A DNA stretch of 64,000 nt. It comes from Gordonia hongkongensis (GTDB lineage Bacteria > Actinomycetota > Actinomycetes > Mycobacteriales > Mycobacteriaceae). The notes under the pieces were generated by a model that worked only from the letters and a program-made list of their open reading frames with translations, ran no database searches and was not told the origin of the DNA. Where the stretch lies: positions 868,001-932,000 of the forward strand of contig NZ_CP095552.1 in the NCBI RefSeq assembly GCF_023078355.1, read 5' to 3'. Numbering within the stretch: position 1 is the first letter of the stretch; every line of letters starts with the position of its first letter. Shown here piece after piece: positions 25,474 to 33,538 of this stretch. The position numbers were made by a program, and so were the translations under genes.

Positions 25474-26483
25474 CTCAGGTCTGCCGCGATCTTCGGCCAG
25501 GTGGTCTCGAGGTCGCGTTCCCAGTAACCCCAGGAGTGGGTGCCGCTCGGCCGGAAGGTGACCTCGTGCGGCACCTTGAGGGCCCGCATGCGCGAGACCA
25601 TCTGCTTGGTGCACTCGTTGACCGCGGCCTCGATGATGCCGCCGATGACCATCTGGTTGGCCAGCGTCAGTGGATCGCCGGCGACCAGCGGCGCCTCGAG
25701 CCGGTCTAACTGACCGGGCATGCCGGTGCCGCTGGTCATGTAGACCTTGGTGCCGCGCAGCTTGTCCGCGTGGATGTACGGGTCGTTGTCCCGCCACCCG
25801 GCCGAATTGACCGGTCCCCACATGTTGTTCAGGTTGCCCTGCCCGCGGTCGGCGACGACCATCCGGATGTAGGCCTGTCCCACCGGGTCGCTGGTACGCG
25901 CGCATCCGCTGTAGGCGGCGGCCGACCGGTAGAGCTTCGGTGCGGCGATCGCGAGGTTGAGCACCGATGTCCCGGCCATCGAGATCCCGGCGATCGCGTT
26001 GACCTTGGTGGTGTCGAATTCCTTGTCCACCAGCGGCGGGAGCTCCTTGGTGAGGAACGTCGTCCACTTGTTGCGGCCGAGTACCGGATCGTCGTGCTGC
26101 CAGTCGGTGTAATAGGAGAACGCGCCGCCGATCGGCGTGACGACGTTGACCTCTTTGTCGGAGAAGAACTTCGCGTACTGGGTCTTGGCCGCCCAGGTCG
26201 CGGAGTCCTCGCCGCCGCCGGCGCCGTTGAGCAGGTAGAGCGTGGGGCGCGACTTGGTGGTGTCCTTGGGGCGCAACACGTTGACGGGGATGAGTTTGCG
26301 CATCGCCGCCGAGTACACGATGAGTGTCGACTGCTGGGCGGAGTCGTGGACCACGGTGTCTATGCGAGCGCGATCGGGATCGGGGGTCGGCTCGGCCAGC
26401 GCGGCCGGAGCCGATCCGGCGGTCGCGACCGCAACGGCAGATCCGACGACGCACAGTCGTCGCAACCAGGAGGATCGCACCAC
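25470..26483 (-). CDS. Secreted antigen-85-type mycolyltransferase/esterase
   Basis: 337 residues. A signal peptide covers roughly residues 1-30 with an Ala-rich end (APAALA). The alpha/beta-hydrolase domain carries the nucleophile Ser168 in AGISMAG and a final His near 317 in GTHSWGYWERDL. YLLNGAGGGED near 84 forms the oxyanion region. The architecture matches antigen 85/corynemycolyltransferase proteins that transfer mycolates to trehalose and arabinogalactan outside the cell, supporting a mycolic-acid-containing host. Start is GTG at 26483, just after a 14-bp palindrome. Coupled to the downstream MaoC gene. Confidence 0.87.
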   Translation of the reverse strand: MVRSSWLRRLCVVGSAVAVATAGSAPAALAEPTPDPDRARIDTVVHDSAQQSTLIVYSAAMRKLIPVNVLRPKDTTKSRPTLYLLNGAGGGEDSATWAAKTQYAKFFSDKEVNVVTPIGGAFSYYTDWQHDDPVLGRNKWTTFLTKELPPLVDKEFDTTKVNAIAGISMAGTSVLNLAIAAPKLYRSAAAYSGCARTSDPVGQAYIRMVVADRGQGNLNNMWGPVNSAGWRDNDPYIHADKLRGTKVYMTSGTGMPGQLDRLEAPLVAGDPLTLANQMVIGGIIEAAVNECTKQMVSRMRALKVPHEVTFRPSGTHSWGYWERDLETTWPKIAADLR

Positions 26484-26490
26484 TAGCCCC

Positions 26491-26504
26491 TTCTGTTAAC
26501 AGAA
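26491..26504. promoter_or_regulatory. Perfect 14-bp palindrome just upstream of the mycolyltransferase start
   Basis: TTCTGTTAACAGAA reads the same on both strands. It sits only 8-21 bases before the GTG start at 26483, so a protein bound here could block ribosome or polymerase access. It does not match the KstR consensus. Palindromes of this size arise by chance occasionally, so the functional call is tentative. Confidence 0.4.
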
Positions 26505-26604
26505 TTCTCAGACGTAACAAAGGTAGCCGAGTTCGACTGGCGCTCCCAAGTCGAGAAGGTGCTCGTCACCCAGTTGTGACGTCACGTTCGAGGGGAGAAC
26601 CCGA

Positions 26605-27255
26605 TTACTTGACGCGATCCTTGAGCAGGAGCCGGACGGTGAGTTCGAGCCGGTTCGTGACGTCGGTCGCCGACGCGCGACGGGTCAGCCACTGCACCAG
26701 GTTCGACATCCACACATCGGAGAGGACGCGCGCGATCGCGAGATCTTCCTCGGTGGGTTCGCCGTCGTCGACGATCGCTCCGGCGAGGAGCCGGTCGATG
26801 ATCCCGGCGACCTGGTCGACCTCGGCGGTCGCCGACGCGTCGGCGAACATGAACGCGCGCGTCATCGCCTCGGTGAGAAGCGGATCGCGCTGCATCGCGA
26901 AAGTGATCATGTCCAGGACATGACGGAGGCGGTCGATCGCGGTGTCGCCGCGCAACTGGGAACGATCGACCTTCGACTCGACTCGCTCGAACTCGCGGGC
27001 GAGCGCGGTGACGAGAAGGTGGACCTTCGACGGGAAGTAGCGGTACAGCGTCCCGACGGCGACGTCGGCCTTGTCGGCGACGGTGCGCATCTGCACGGCG
27101 TCGTATCCGCCCTTGGACGCCAGCGCGAGGGTGGCGTCGAGGATGCGGCGGCGGCGTTCGCGCTGCGCGGTGGAGCCGGCTTCGGGCGAGGCGGCCGGCG
27201 CCGCAGCCCCGTTGGGGGCGTCGACCGCGGCGTTGCCGGGTGCAGAACGGGCCAT
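26605..27255 (-). CDS. kstR: TetR-family repressor of steroid catabolism, KstR
   Basis: 216 residues. An Ala/Pro-rich N-terminal tail of about 30 residues precedes the DNA-binding domain at 32-80, where MRTVADKADVAVGTLYRYFPSKVHLL is nearly identical to mycobacterial KstR. The helical ligand domain follows (KstR binds a 3-oxo-cholestenoyl-CoA thioester as inducer). Location agrees: in M. tuberculosis kstR (Rv3574) is adjacent to fadE34 (Rv3573c), as here. It represses side-chain and ring genes through an operator present at several promoters in this window, including the shared kstR/fadE34 region, so it is probably autoregulated. Confidence 0.93.
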   Translation of the reverse strand: MARSAPGNAAVDAPNGAAAPAASPEAGSTAQRERRRRILDATLALASKGGYDAVQMRTVADKADVAVGTLYRYFPSKVHLLVTALAREFERVESKVDRSQLRGDTAIDRLRHVLDMITFAMQRDPLLTEAMTRAFMFADASATAEVDQVAGIIDRLLAGAIVDDGEPTEEDLAIARVLSDVWMSNLVQWLTRRASATDVTNRLELTVRLLLKDRVK

Positions 27256-27340
27256 GTGTTCTCGAACATCCTCACGTGATCAAACGTCTCAATGGGTGGA
27301 TCGTGGGTGGCTACCCGATCCGAGTGCACCCATGGCATAT

Positions 27341-27354
27341 TAGAACAGGTTCTA
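27341..27354. promoter_or_regulatory. KstR operator, kstR/fadE34 intergenic region
   Basis: TAGAACAGGTTCTA fits the published KstR consensus TNNAACNNGTTNNA at all fixed positions. It lies 36 bases before the fadE34 GTG and 86 before kstR, so it can serve both divergent genes. Confidence 0.88.
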
Positions 27355-27389
27355 ATTATTCGTCACAACTCGACATACAGGGATTGCCA

Positions 27390-29597
27390 GTGACAATCGC
27401 CACGTCTTCCGAGCAGATCGCGGTCCGTGACAGCATCGCGTCCTGGGCGCGCTCCACCAGTGTGACCGATATCGTGCGGTCCGACCTCGACAAGCCGAGC
27501 GACCAGTGGACCGGTCTATTTTCGCAGATCGCCGACCTGGGCGTGTTCGCCGCGGCGGTCCCCGAGGCGTCCGACGGTCTCGGCGCGAGTTTCCTCGACG
27601 TGGCCGCCATGCTCGAGCAGTGTGGGGCCGATCTCGTCCCCGGCCCGCTCGGTCCGACGGTGACCGCGGCGATCGCGCTGGCGGTTCGCCGTGCGGATTC
27701 GGCGCAGGGCGACACCGACCGGTCTGCCGGACTGCTGGGCGAGGTGCTGGCCGGGTCGGTGCCGGTGGTGACGCCCGCGACGAGCTATGCCGGTAAGGGT
27801 CTCACCCTGGCCGACGGCGCACTCGACCTCGGGCTCGTCACCGGCTACGTCGAGGGTTGCGCCGTGATGGTCGAATTCGGGACCGACGATCGGGAACGGT
27901 CGTGGTGGATCGTGCCGCCGGGCGTCGGAGTCGCCGACGTCACGCCGCAGACCCCGCTCGACGGAACCGCGTCGGTCAGCCACGTGACCCTGTCCGGGGT
28001 CGCCGTCGAGGACCTCGTCGAACTGGGCGACGGGACGTTCGTCGCGGGCCTGCTGTCGGCGACGCTCGCCGCTTATCAGAGCGGCGTCACCCGGTGGGCT
28101 CTCGACACCGCCGTCGAGTACGCGAAGGTCCGCACCCAGTTCGGCGTGCCGATCGGGTCGTTCCAGGCGATCAAGCACATCTGCGCCGAGATGCTGTGCC
28201 GCAGCGAACGCGTCACCGCGGTCGCGTGGGATGTCGCCGGCGCGGTCGACGACGTGCTCGCGGCCGGGACGGGGGACGAGCTCGCTCCGGCGCTCGAGCA
28301 ACTCGAGATCAGCAGGCTGGCGGCCGACGTCGTGGTGGGCCGCGATCCGGTCGCCAACACCAAGGACTGCGTTCAGGTCCTCGGCGGCATCGGGTTCACC
28401 TTCGAGCACGACGCTCACCTGTATCTGCGCGCCGCACTCGCCGCGCAGGCGTCGCTCGCGAACGCGTCGTCGCACGCCGCCACCCTCGCCCGGCGCGGGC
28501 TCGCGGGGGCGCGACGGCGCTTCCGTCTGGACCTCTCGCAGGTCGAGGACCGGCGCGACGAGGTCCGCACCACCGTCGCGAGGATCGCCGACGCCGAACC
28601 CGACGATCGTCGCCGTCTCCTCGCCGAGACCGGCTACCTGACCCCGCATTGGCCTGCACCGCACGGTCTGGGGGCGGATGCTGCGATGCAACTGCTGATC
28701 GACACCGAGCTCGAGGCGGCCGGGATCGAGCGGCCCGACCTCGTGATCGGCGCATGGGCGATCCCGACGATCCTGGAACACGGCACCGACGCGCAGCGCG
28801 AGCGGTTCGTCGCCCCGACGCTGGCCGGCGACATCGTGTGGTGCCAGCTGTTCTCCGAACCCGAGGCCGGCTCGGACCTGGCCGCGTTGCGCACACGGGC
28901 GGAACGGGTCGACGGCGGCTGGCGCCTGGACGGCCAGAAGATCTGGACCTCGCAGGCGCACAACGCCCAGTGGGCGATCTGCCTCGCGCGCACCGATCCC
29001 GAGGCACCGAAGAACAAGGGCATCACCTACTTCCTCGTCGACATGGGTTCGCCCGGCATCGACATCCGGCCGCTGCGCGAGCTCTCCGGGCGGGCCAACT
29101 TCAACGAGGTCTTCCTCGACGGTGTGGTCGTGCCGGATGACTGTGTCGTCGGCGAGATCAACGGCGGCTGGCGGCTGGCCCGCACCACCCTCGCGAACGA
29201 GCGGGTGGCGATGGGCGGTACCGGTCTCGGCAAGGAGATGGAGTCGCTGCTCTCGCAGGTGCGGTCGATGGATCGGGAGCTGACCGCCGAGGGGCTCGCG
29301 TCGCTCGGCACCCAGCTCGCCGACGCCCACGTCGGCCGGGTCCTCGACGCGCGGGCGGCGACCAGGCAACTGGCCGGGCTCGACCCCGGTGCGTTGTCGA
29401 GCGTGCGCAAGCTGATCGGCGTCGAACATCGCCAATCGGTACCCGATCTCGCGCTGCGGCTCCTGGGGGTCGCGGGTCTGGCGGCGACCGAGGCGTCCGA
29501 CGCGGTCCTGCAGAACCGCTGCCTCTCGATCGCGGGCGGCACTACTCAGATCCTGCGCACGGCCGCGGCGGAACGCATTCTCGGTTTGCCGCGGTAA
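27390..29597 (+). CDS. fadE34: Two-domain acyl-CoA dehydrogenase, steroid side chain (FadE34/ChsE3)
   Basis: 735 residues, an in-line fusion of two acyl-CoA dehydrogenase halves (about 1-365 and 375-735). Half 2 has the clear FAD/substrate motifs CQLFSEPEAGSDLAALRTRA near 490 and GQKIWTSQAHNAQW near 515, and ends GGTTQILRTAAAERILGLPR. Half 1 keeps the C-terminal ACAD part (YAKVRTQFGVPIGSFQAIK near 245). The fused form substitutes for the alpha2beta2 FadE pairs used on other side-chain lengths. In M. tuberculosis FadE34 oxidises a C5 steroid side-chain CoA. The GTG at 27390 is used because it follows the KstR box at a promoter-like distance; an upstream frame would read through that operator. 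Confidence 0.9.
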   Translation: MTIATSSEQIAVRDSIASWARSTSVTDIVRSDLDKPSDQWTGLFSQIADLGVFAAAVPEASDGLGASFLDVAAMLEQCGADLVPGPLGPTVTAAIALAVRRADSAQGDTDRSAGLLGEVLAGSVPVVTPATSYAGKGLTLADGALDLGLVTGYVEGCAVMVEFGTDDRERSWWIVPPGVGVADVTPQTPLDGTASVSHVTLSGVAVEDLVELGDGTFVAGLLSATLAAYQSGVTRWALDTAVEYAKVRTQFGVPIGSFQAIKHICAEMLCRSERVTAVAWDVAGAVDDVLAAGTGDELAPALEQLEISRLAADVVVGRDPVANTKDCVQVLGGIGFTFEHDAHLYLRAALAAQASLANASSHAATLARRGLAGARRRFRLDLSQVEDRRDEVRTTVARIADAEPDDRRRLLAETGYLTPHWPAPHGLGADAAMQLLIDTELEAAGIERPDLVIGAWAIPTILEHGTDAQRERFVAPTLAGDIVWCQLFSEPEAGSDLAALRTRAERVDGGWRLDGQKIWTSQAHNAQWAICLARTDPEAPKNKGITYFLVDMGSPGIDIRPLRELSGRANFNEVFLDGVVVPDDCVVGEINGGWRLARTTLANERVAMGGTGLGKEMESLLSQVRSMDRELTAEGLASLGTQLADAHVGRVLDARAATRQLAGLDPGALSSVRKLIGVEHRQSVPDLALRLLGVAGLAATEASDAVLQNRCLSIAGGTTQILRTAAAERILGLPR

Positions 29598-29672
29598 CCG
29601 GCTGCGGCGAAAGTGCCGAAACCGCAGATAAACGCCGATTCCGACACCCTTGCGCGCGGACTCTGATACAAC

Positions 29673-29686
29673 TAGAACAGGTTCTA
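29673..29686. promoter_or_regulatory. KstR operator before the fadE28-fadD19 operon
   Basis: TAGAACAGGTTCTA, identical to the site in front of fadE34, located 34 bases before the fadE28 GTG. It matches TNNAACNNGTTNNA at all fixed positions. Confidence 0.88.
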
Positions 29687-29720
29687 GTTCTTGACGGGTT
29701 CATGGTGAGGGAGGCACAGG

Positions 29721-30875
29721 GTGGACTTTGCCCTGGACGGCACGGCGATCGCGGTTCGCGACGTCGCCGAGGACGTGTTCGCGCGACGGCAGCCCGACTG
29801 GGAGTCGACGTTCGGTGGGCGTCATTCCGGTGGGACGGCAGCGGCCAAGCAGGAGGCGACCCGCGGCGGGTTCGAGGCCGATGGCTGGCAGGCGCTCGTC
29901 GACGCCGGACTGCTCGCCCTGCCCCTGCCGGCCTCGCTCGACGGTGACGAGGTCGACGAGTCGGGTCTGCTCCCGTTGTTCCGCCGGATCGGCCGGGCCG
30001 CGGCGGTGACGCCGGCGCTTGGATCGCTGACCGCGGCGCTCGTGTTCGCCAGGGCCGACGCCCAGGACGGCGAGGGATCGGTGTGGTCGCGGTTCGGCAG
30101 TTCGCTCACCGGCGGCAGCTGGGTGTCGGTGGCGATCGGCGAACACGGTGACGCCCTGACCGCGCATCCGCGGACCTCCGTCCGCGACGGGCGGCTCACC
30201 GGCACGAAGGTCGGCGTCCTGCACGCCGACGGTGCCTCGCTGTTCCTGGTGGCCGCCGACGCCGGTGTCGTCGCCGTCTCGCCCGCCGCCGACGGGGTCA
30301 CCATCACGCGCACGCCGACCTCGAGCGGCTGGGGCGAGTACACGGTGGCCTTCGACGACGTACCCGTCGACGACGCCGACATCGTGGTCCGCGACCTCGC
30401 GATCCTCCGCGACCGCTACCGCCTGGCGCTGTGCGCCTACGCCGACGGCCTGGTCGCCGGCGCCACCCGACTGACCGCCGACCACGTCTCCACGCGCGAG
30501 CAGTTCGGCAAGCCGATCGCCTTGTTCCAGGCGGTGGGCCAGCAGCTCGCCGACATCTACGTCGTCGGCCGGTCGATGGAACTCGCGACCACCTCGGCGG
30601 CCTGGCGGTTGTCCGAAGGTCTGGACGCCGCAACCGATCTCGCGATCGCCGCCTACTGGCTGGCCGAGGAGGTCCCACCGACCACGCGGACGATGACCCA
30701 CCTGCACGGCGGCATCGGCGTCGACATCACCTATCCGCTTCACCGCTACTTCTCGCTCACCAAAGACCTCGCGCGTCTGGTGGGCGGAGCGCACGTGCGG
30801 CTCGACGAGCTCGCCGACATCACCGACGTCCCCGCCGACGACACCCGTATCGCAGAGGTGCCCGATGTTCATTGA
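29721..30875 (+). CDS. fadE28: Acyl-CoA dehydrogenase FadE28 (ChsE1 subunit)
   Basis: 384 residues. Member of the acyl-CoA dehydrogenase pair that dehydrogenates the C3 (propanoyl) side chain of the steroid, forming an alpha2beta2 complex with FadE29. The C-terminal flavin/helical domain is visible (STREQFGKPIALFQAVGQQLADIYV near 255-280, then THLHGGIGVDITYPLHRYF near 330). The N-terminal part is more divergent, as is normal for this subunit. GTG start at 29721 has AGGGAGG upstream. Its stop overlaps fadE29 by 11 bases. Order fadE28-fadE29-chsH2-chsH1-ltp2 is the same as M. tuberculosis Rv3544c-Rv3540c. Confidence 0.9.
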   Translation: MDFALDGTAIAVRDVAEDVFARRQPDWESTFGGRHSGGTAAAKQEATRGGFEADGWQALVDAGLLALPLPASLDGDEVDESGLLPLFRRIGRAAAVTPALGSLTAALVFARADAQDGEGSVWSRFGSSLTGGSWVSVAIGEHGDALTAHPRTSVRDGRLTGTKVGVLHADGASLFLVAADAGVVAVSPAADGVTITRTPTSSGWGEYTVAFDDVPVDDADIVVRDLAILRDRYRLALCAYADGLVAGATRLTADHVSTREQFGKPIALFQAVGQQLADIYVVGRSMELATTSAAWRLSEGLDAATDLAIAAYWLAEEVPPTTRTMTHLHGGIGVDITYPLHRYFSLTKDLARLVGGAHVRLDELADITDVPADDTRIAEVPDVH

Positions 30876-32028
30876 TCTCACCCCCGAACAGCGCGCGCTG
30901 CGCGCGGAACTGCGCGAGTACTTCGCCGACCTCGTCACTGCCGACGAGGCAGCGGTGATGCTGACCGAACGCCACGGCCCGACCTACCGCAAGGTCATCA
31001 AGCGGATGGGTGACGACGGCTGGCTGGGCGTCGGCTGGCCGACGGAGTTCGGCGGCAAGGGTTTCGGTGAGATCGAACAGCAGATCTTCACCAACGAAGC
31101 CGTGCGCGCCGACGTCCCGCTGCCGGCGGTGACGTTGCAGACCGTCGGGCCGACGCTGCAGGTCCACGGCACCGAGGAGCAGAGGCAGAAGTTCCTGCCC
31201 GCGATCCTGGCCGGTGATGTGCACTTCGCCATCGGGTACACCGAACCCGAGGCCGGCACCGACCTGGCGTCGTTGACCACCACCGCCGTCCGCGACGGCG
31301 ACCACTATGTGGTCAACGGCCAGAAGATCTTCACGACCGGCGGTCACGACGCCGACTACATCTGGCTCGCCGTCCGCACCGATCGGGATGCTCCCAAGCA
31401 CAAGGGCATCTCGATCCTCATCGTCGACACCTCCGACCCCGGTTTCACGTGGACGCCGATCATCACCGCCGACGGCGCGCACCACGTGAATGCCACCTAC
31501 TACCAGGATGTTCGGGTTCCGGTGTCGATGCGGGTCGGCGAGGAGGGGGGCGGGTGGAAGCTGATCACCACCCAGCTCAATCACGAGCGCGTCATGCTCG
31601 GCCCCGCCGGTCGTATCGACGGACTCGCGGCCCGGGTGCGTGCCTGGGCGCAGCGGCCGGGCCCCGACGGGACGGTCATCGCCAAGCATCCCGACGTCCG
31701 TCGCGCGCTCGCGACCATCGACGCCTACGGCCGCATCAACGAGTTGCTCAACTGGCAGGTGGCCGCGACAGGTGAGGCCATCTCGATGGCCGACGCGGCG
31801 GCCACCAAGGTGTTCTCGACCGAACGCATCCAGACCGTCTGCCGGATGGTCGACGAGATCATCGGGCGCTACGGCGATTTCGCCGATCCGGAGACCGCGG
31901 CGCTGGTGAACTGGCTCGACGTCCAGGAGAAGCGTCACGTCGTCATCACGTTCGGCGGTGGCGTCAACGAGGTCATGCGCGACATGATCGCGACCGCCGG
32001 CCTCGGACTCCCGCGGGCCAAGCGGTGA
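30865..32028 (+). CDS. fadE29: Acyl-CoA dehydrogenase FadE29 (ChsE2 subunit)
   Basis: 387 residues, the same length as the M. tuberculosis protein. N-terminal ACAD domain starts MFIDLTPEQRALRAELREYF. FAD and substrate motifs are FAIGYTEPEAGTDLASLTTTA near 120 and GQKIFTTGGHDADYIWLA near 152. The C-terminus ends GGGVNEVMRDMIATAGLGLPR. With FadE28 it makes the active heterotetramer that introduces the double bond into the three-carbon side chain. Its ATG lies inside the end of fadE28 and its stop overlaps the chsH2 GTG (GTGA), so subunits are produced by coupled translation. Confidence 0.92.
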   Translation: MFIDLTPEQRALRAELREYFADLVTADEAAVMLTERHGPTYRKVIKRMGDDGWLGVGWPTEFGGKGFGEIEQQIFTNEAVRADVPLPAVTLQTVGPTLQVHGTEEQRQKFLPAILAGDVHFAIGYTEPEAGTDLASLTTTAVRDGDHYVVNGQKIFTTGGHDADYIWLAVRTDRDAPKHKGISILIVDTSDPGFTWTPIITADGAHHVNATYYQDVRVPVSMRVGEEGGGWKLITTQLNHERVMLGPAGRIDGLAARVRAWAQRPGPDGTVIAKHPDVRRALATIDAYGRINELLNWQVAATGEAISMADAAATKVFSTERIQTVCRMVDEIIGRYGDFADPETAALVNWLDVQEKRHVVITFGGGVNEVMRDMIATAGLGLPRAKR

Positions 32029-33086
32029 GCGCGCCCGAGCTCGCCCGCGACGGCGTCGCCGGAGACGAGGCGATCCGAGCCGCCGCGCAGGAGATCATCG
32101 ACGCCGGACCGAGCGCACCGGTCGCCGGGCGGGACCCGATCAATCAGCCCATGATCAACAACTGGGTCGAGGCGATGGGCGACACGAACCCCGTCTACAC
32201 CGACGACGCGGCGGCCCGGGATGCCGGCCATCCCGGCATCGTCGCGCCGCCCGCGATGGCGCAGGTGTGGACGATGCGCGGCCTTCACGGGGTGCGGACC
32301 GCGGACGATCCGCTGGGTCGCGCGAGCGAACTCTTCGACGAGGCCGGCTTCACCTCGGTGGTGGCCACCAACTGCGACACCGTCTATCACCGCTACACCC
32401 GCCCGGGCGAGGAGGTCGCGCTGTCGGCCGAACTCGTCGAGGTCGTCGGGCCGAAGAACACCGCGCTCGGCGAGGGCTGGTTCTTCACCACCCGCAACGT
32501 CTGGTCGGTCGGCGGAGACGACGGGGCGCGTGAGGTCGTCGCCGAGATGCGGTTCCGCATCCTGAAGTTTCGCCCCGCCGCACGCGCTGCCGCCGAGCCG
32601 GTTTCCGACGCCGGGGTGCCCGACGATCTCGACCCGGCTCGCTTGCTCAAGCCGAGCGCGTCGAGAGACACCGCCTTCTTCTGGGAGGGCGTCGCCGCCC
32701 ACGAGTTGCGCATCCAGCGCGACGGCGACGGTACACTGCGGCATCCGCCGGTCCCGGCGACCTGGAAGCCGCGCGAGGCCGACGGAACCGTCCCGCCAAC
32801 GGATTACGTGGTCGCGGCCGGTACCGGCACCGTCTACAGCTATGTCGTGCATCGAGCGCCGAAGGTGCCCGGGCGGCGGTTGCCGTTCGTCGTGGCCCTC
32901 GTCGAACTCGACGAGGGAATCCGTATGCTCGGTGAGCTCCGGGGCGTCGAACCGGAGGAGGTGGCCATCGGCATGCCGGTGCGCGCCACCTATCTGGATT
33001 TTCCGGCCGATGACGAGGCCGGGACCCCGGCCTGGACCCTGCACGCGTGGGAGCCGGCCGTGCCTACCGAAGGGGAGCCCGCATGA
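32025..33086 (+). CDS. chsH2: Steroid enoyl-CoA hydratase subunit ChsH2 (MaoC plus DUF35)
   Basis: 353 residues. The N-terminal hot-dog/MaoC-like domain (1-185, PMINNWVEAMGDTNPVYTDD near 43) pairs with ChsH1 to hydrate the steroid C3 enoyl-CoA. The C-terminal DUF35/OB-fold domain (about 205-345; DTAFFWEGVAAHELRIQRDG, then the barrel) docks on the aldolase Ltp2. Oddity: DUF35 domains commonly open with a zinc-binding four-Cys ribbon, and the whole C-terminal half here contains no Cys. GTG start overlaps the fadE29 stop, and the stop overlaps chsH1 (ATGA). Confidence 0.9.
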   Translation: MSAPELARDGVAGDEAIRAAAQEIIDAGPSAPVAGRDPINQPMINNWVEAMGDTNPVYTDDAAARDAGHPGIVAPPAMAQVWTMRGLHGVRTADDPLGRASELFDEAGFTSVVATNCDTVYHRYTRPGEEVALSAELVEVVGPKNTALGEGWFFTTRNVWSVGGDDGAREVVAEMRFRILKFRPAARAAAEPVSDAGVPDDLDPARLLKPSASRDTAFFWEGVAAHELRIQRDGDGTLRHPPVPATWKPREADGTVPPTDYVVAAGTGTVYSYVVHRAPKVPGRRLPFVVALVELDEGIRMLGELRGVEPEEVAIGMPVRATYLDFPADDEAGTPAWTLHAWEPAVPTEGEPA

Positions 33087-33538
33087 CGAGCGTTGCCACC
33101 GACCCCGCTGCCGTCGGAACGACGCTGCCGGCGTTGACGATCGAGGCGACCCCGACGTTCGTCGTGGCGACCGCGCTCGCCACACGCGACTTCCAGGACG
33201 TGCACCATGATCGCGATCTCGCGCAGGCGAAGGGGTCCAAGGACATCTTCGTCAACATCCTCACCGACACCGGGCTGGTCGAGCGGTTCGTGACCGATTG
33301 GGCTGGCCCGACCGCCCGAATCCGCTCCATCGCGCTGAAACTCGGTGTGCCCTGGTACGCCTACGACACGGTCACCTTCACCGGCGAGGTCACCGCGGTC
33401 GACGCCGGGGTCATCACCGTCGCCGTGACCGGGACGAATTCGCTGGGCAAGCACGTCATCTCGACCGTCACGCTGACGATCGGTGCGACCGAAGCCGACA
33501 CGGTCGGTTCGCCCGCGGGTCGAGGGGAGGGACTCTGA
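33083..33538 (+). CDS. chsH1: Steroid enoyl-CoA hydratase subunit ChsH1
   Basis: 151 residues, MaoC-type hot-dog fold. The catalytic hydratase motif is DFQDVHHDRDLAQAKG near residues 36-51, followed by KDIFVNILTDTGL. The stretch GVPWYAYDTVTF matches M. tuberculosis ChsH1 closely. It supplies the active-site Asp/His for the ChsH1-ChsH2 heterodimer, adding water to the 17-side-chain enoyl-CoA. Starts at the ATG at 33083, overlapping chsH2 (ATGA), and its stop overlaps the ltp2 start (TGATG). Confidence 0.93.
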   Translation: MTSVATDPAAVGTTLPALTIEATPTFVVATALATRDFQDVHHDRDLAQAKGSKDIFVNILTDTGLVERFVTDWAGPTARIRSIALKLGVPWYAYDTVTFTGEVTAVDAGVITVAVTGTNSLGKHVISTVTLTIGATEADTVGSPAGRGEGL

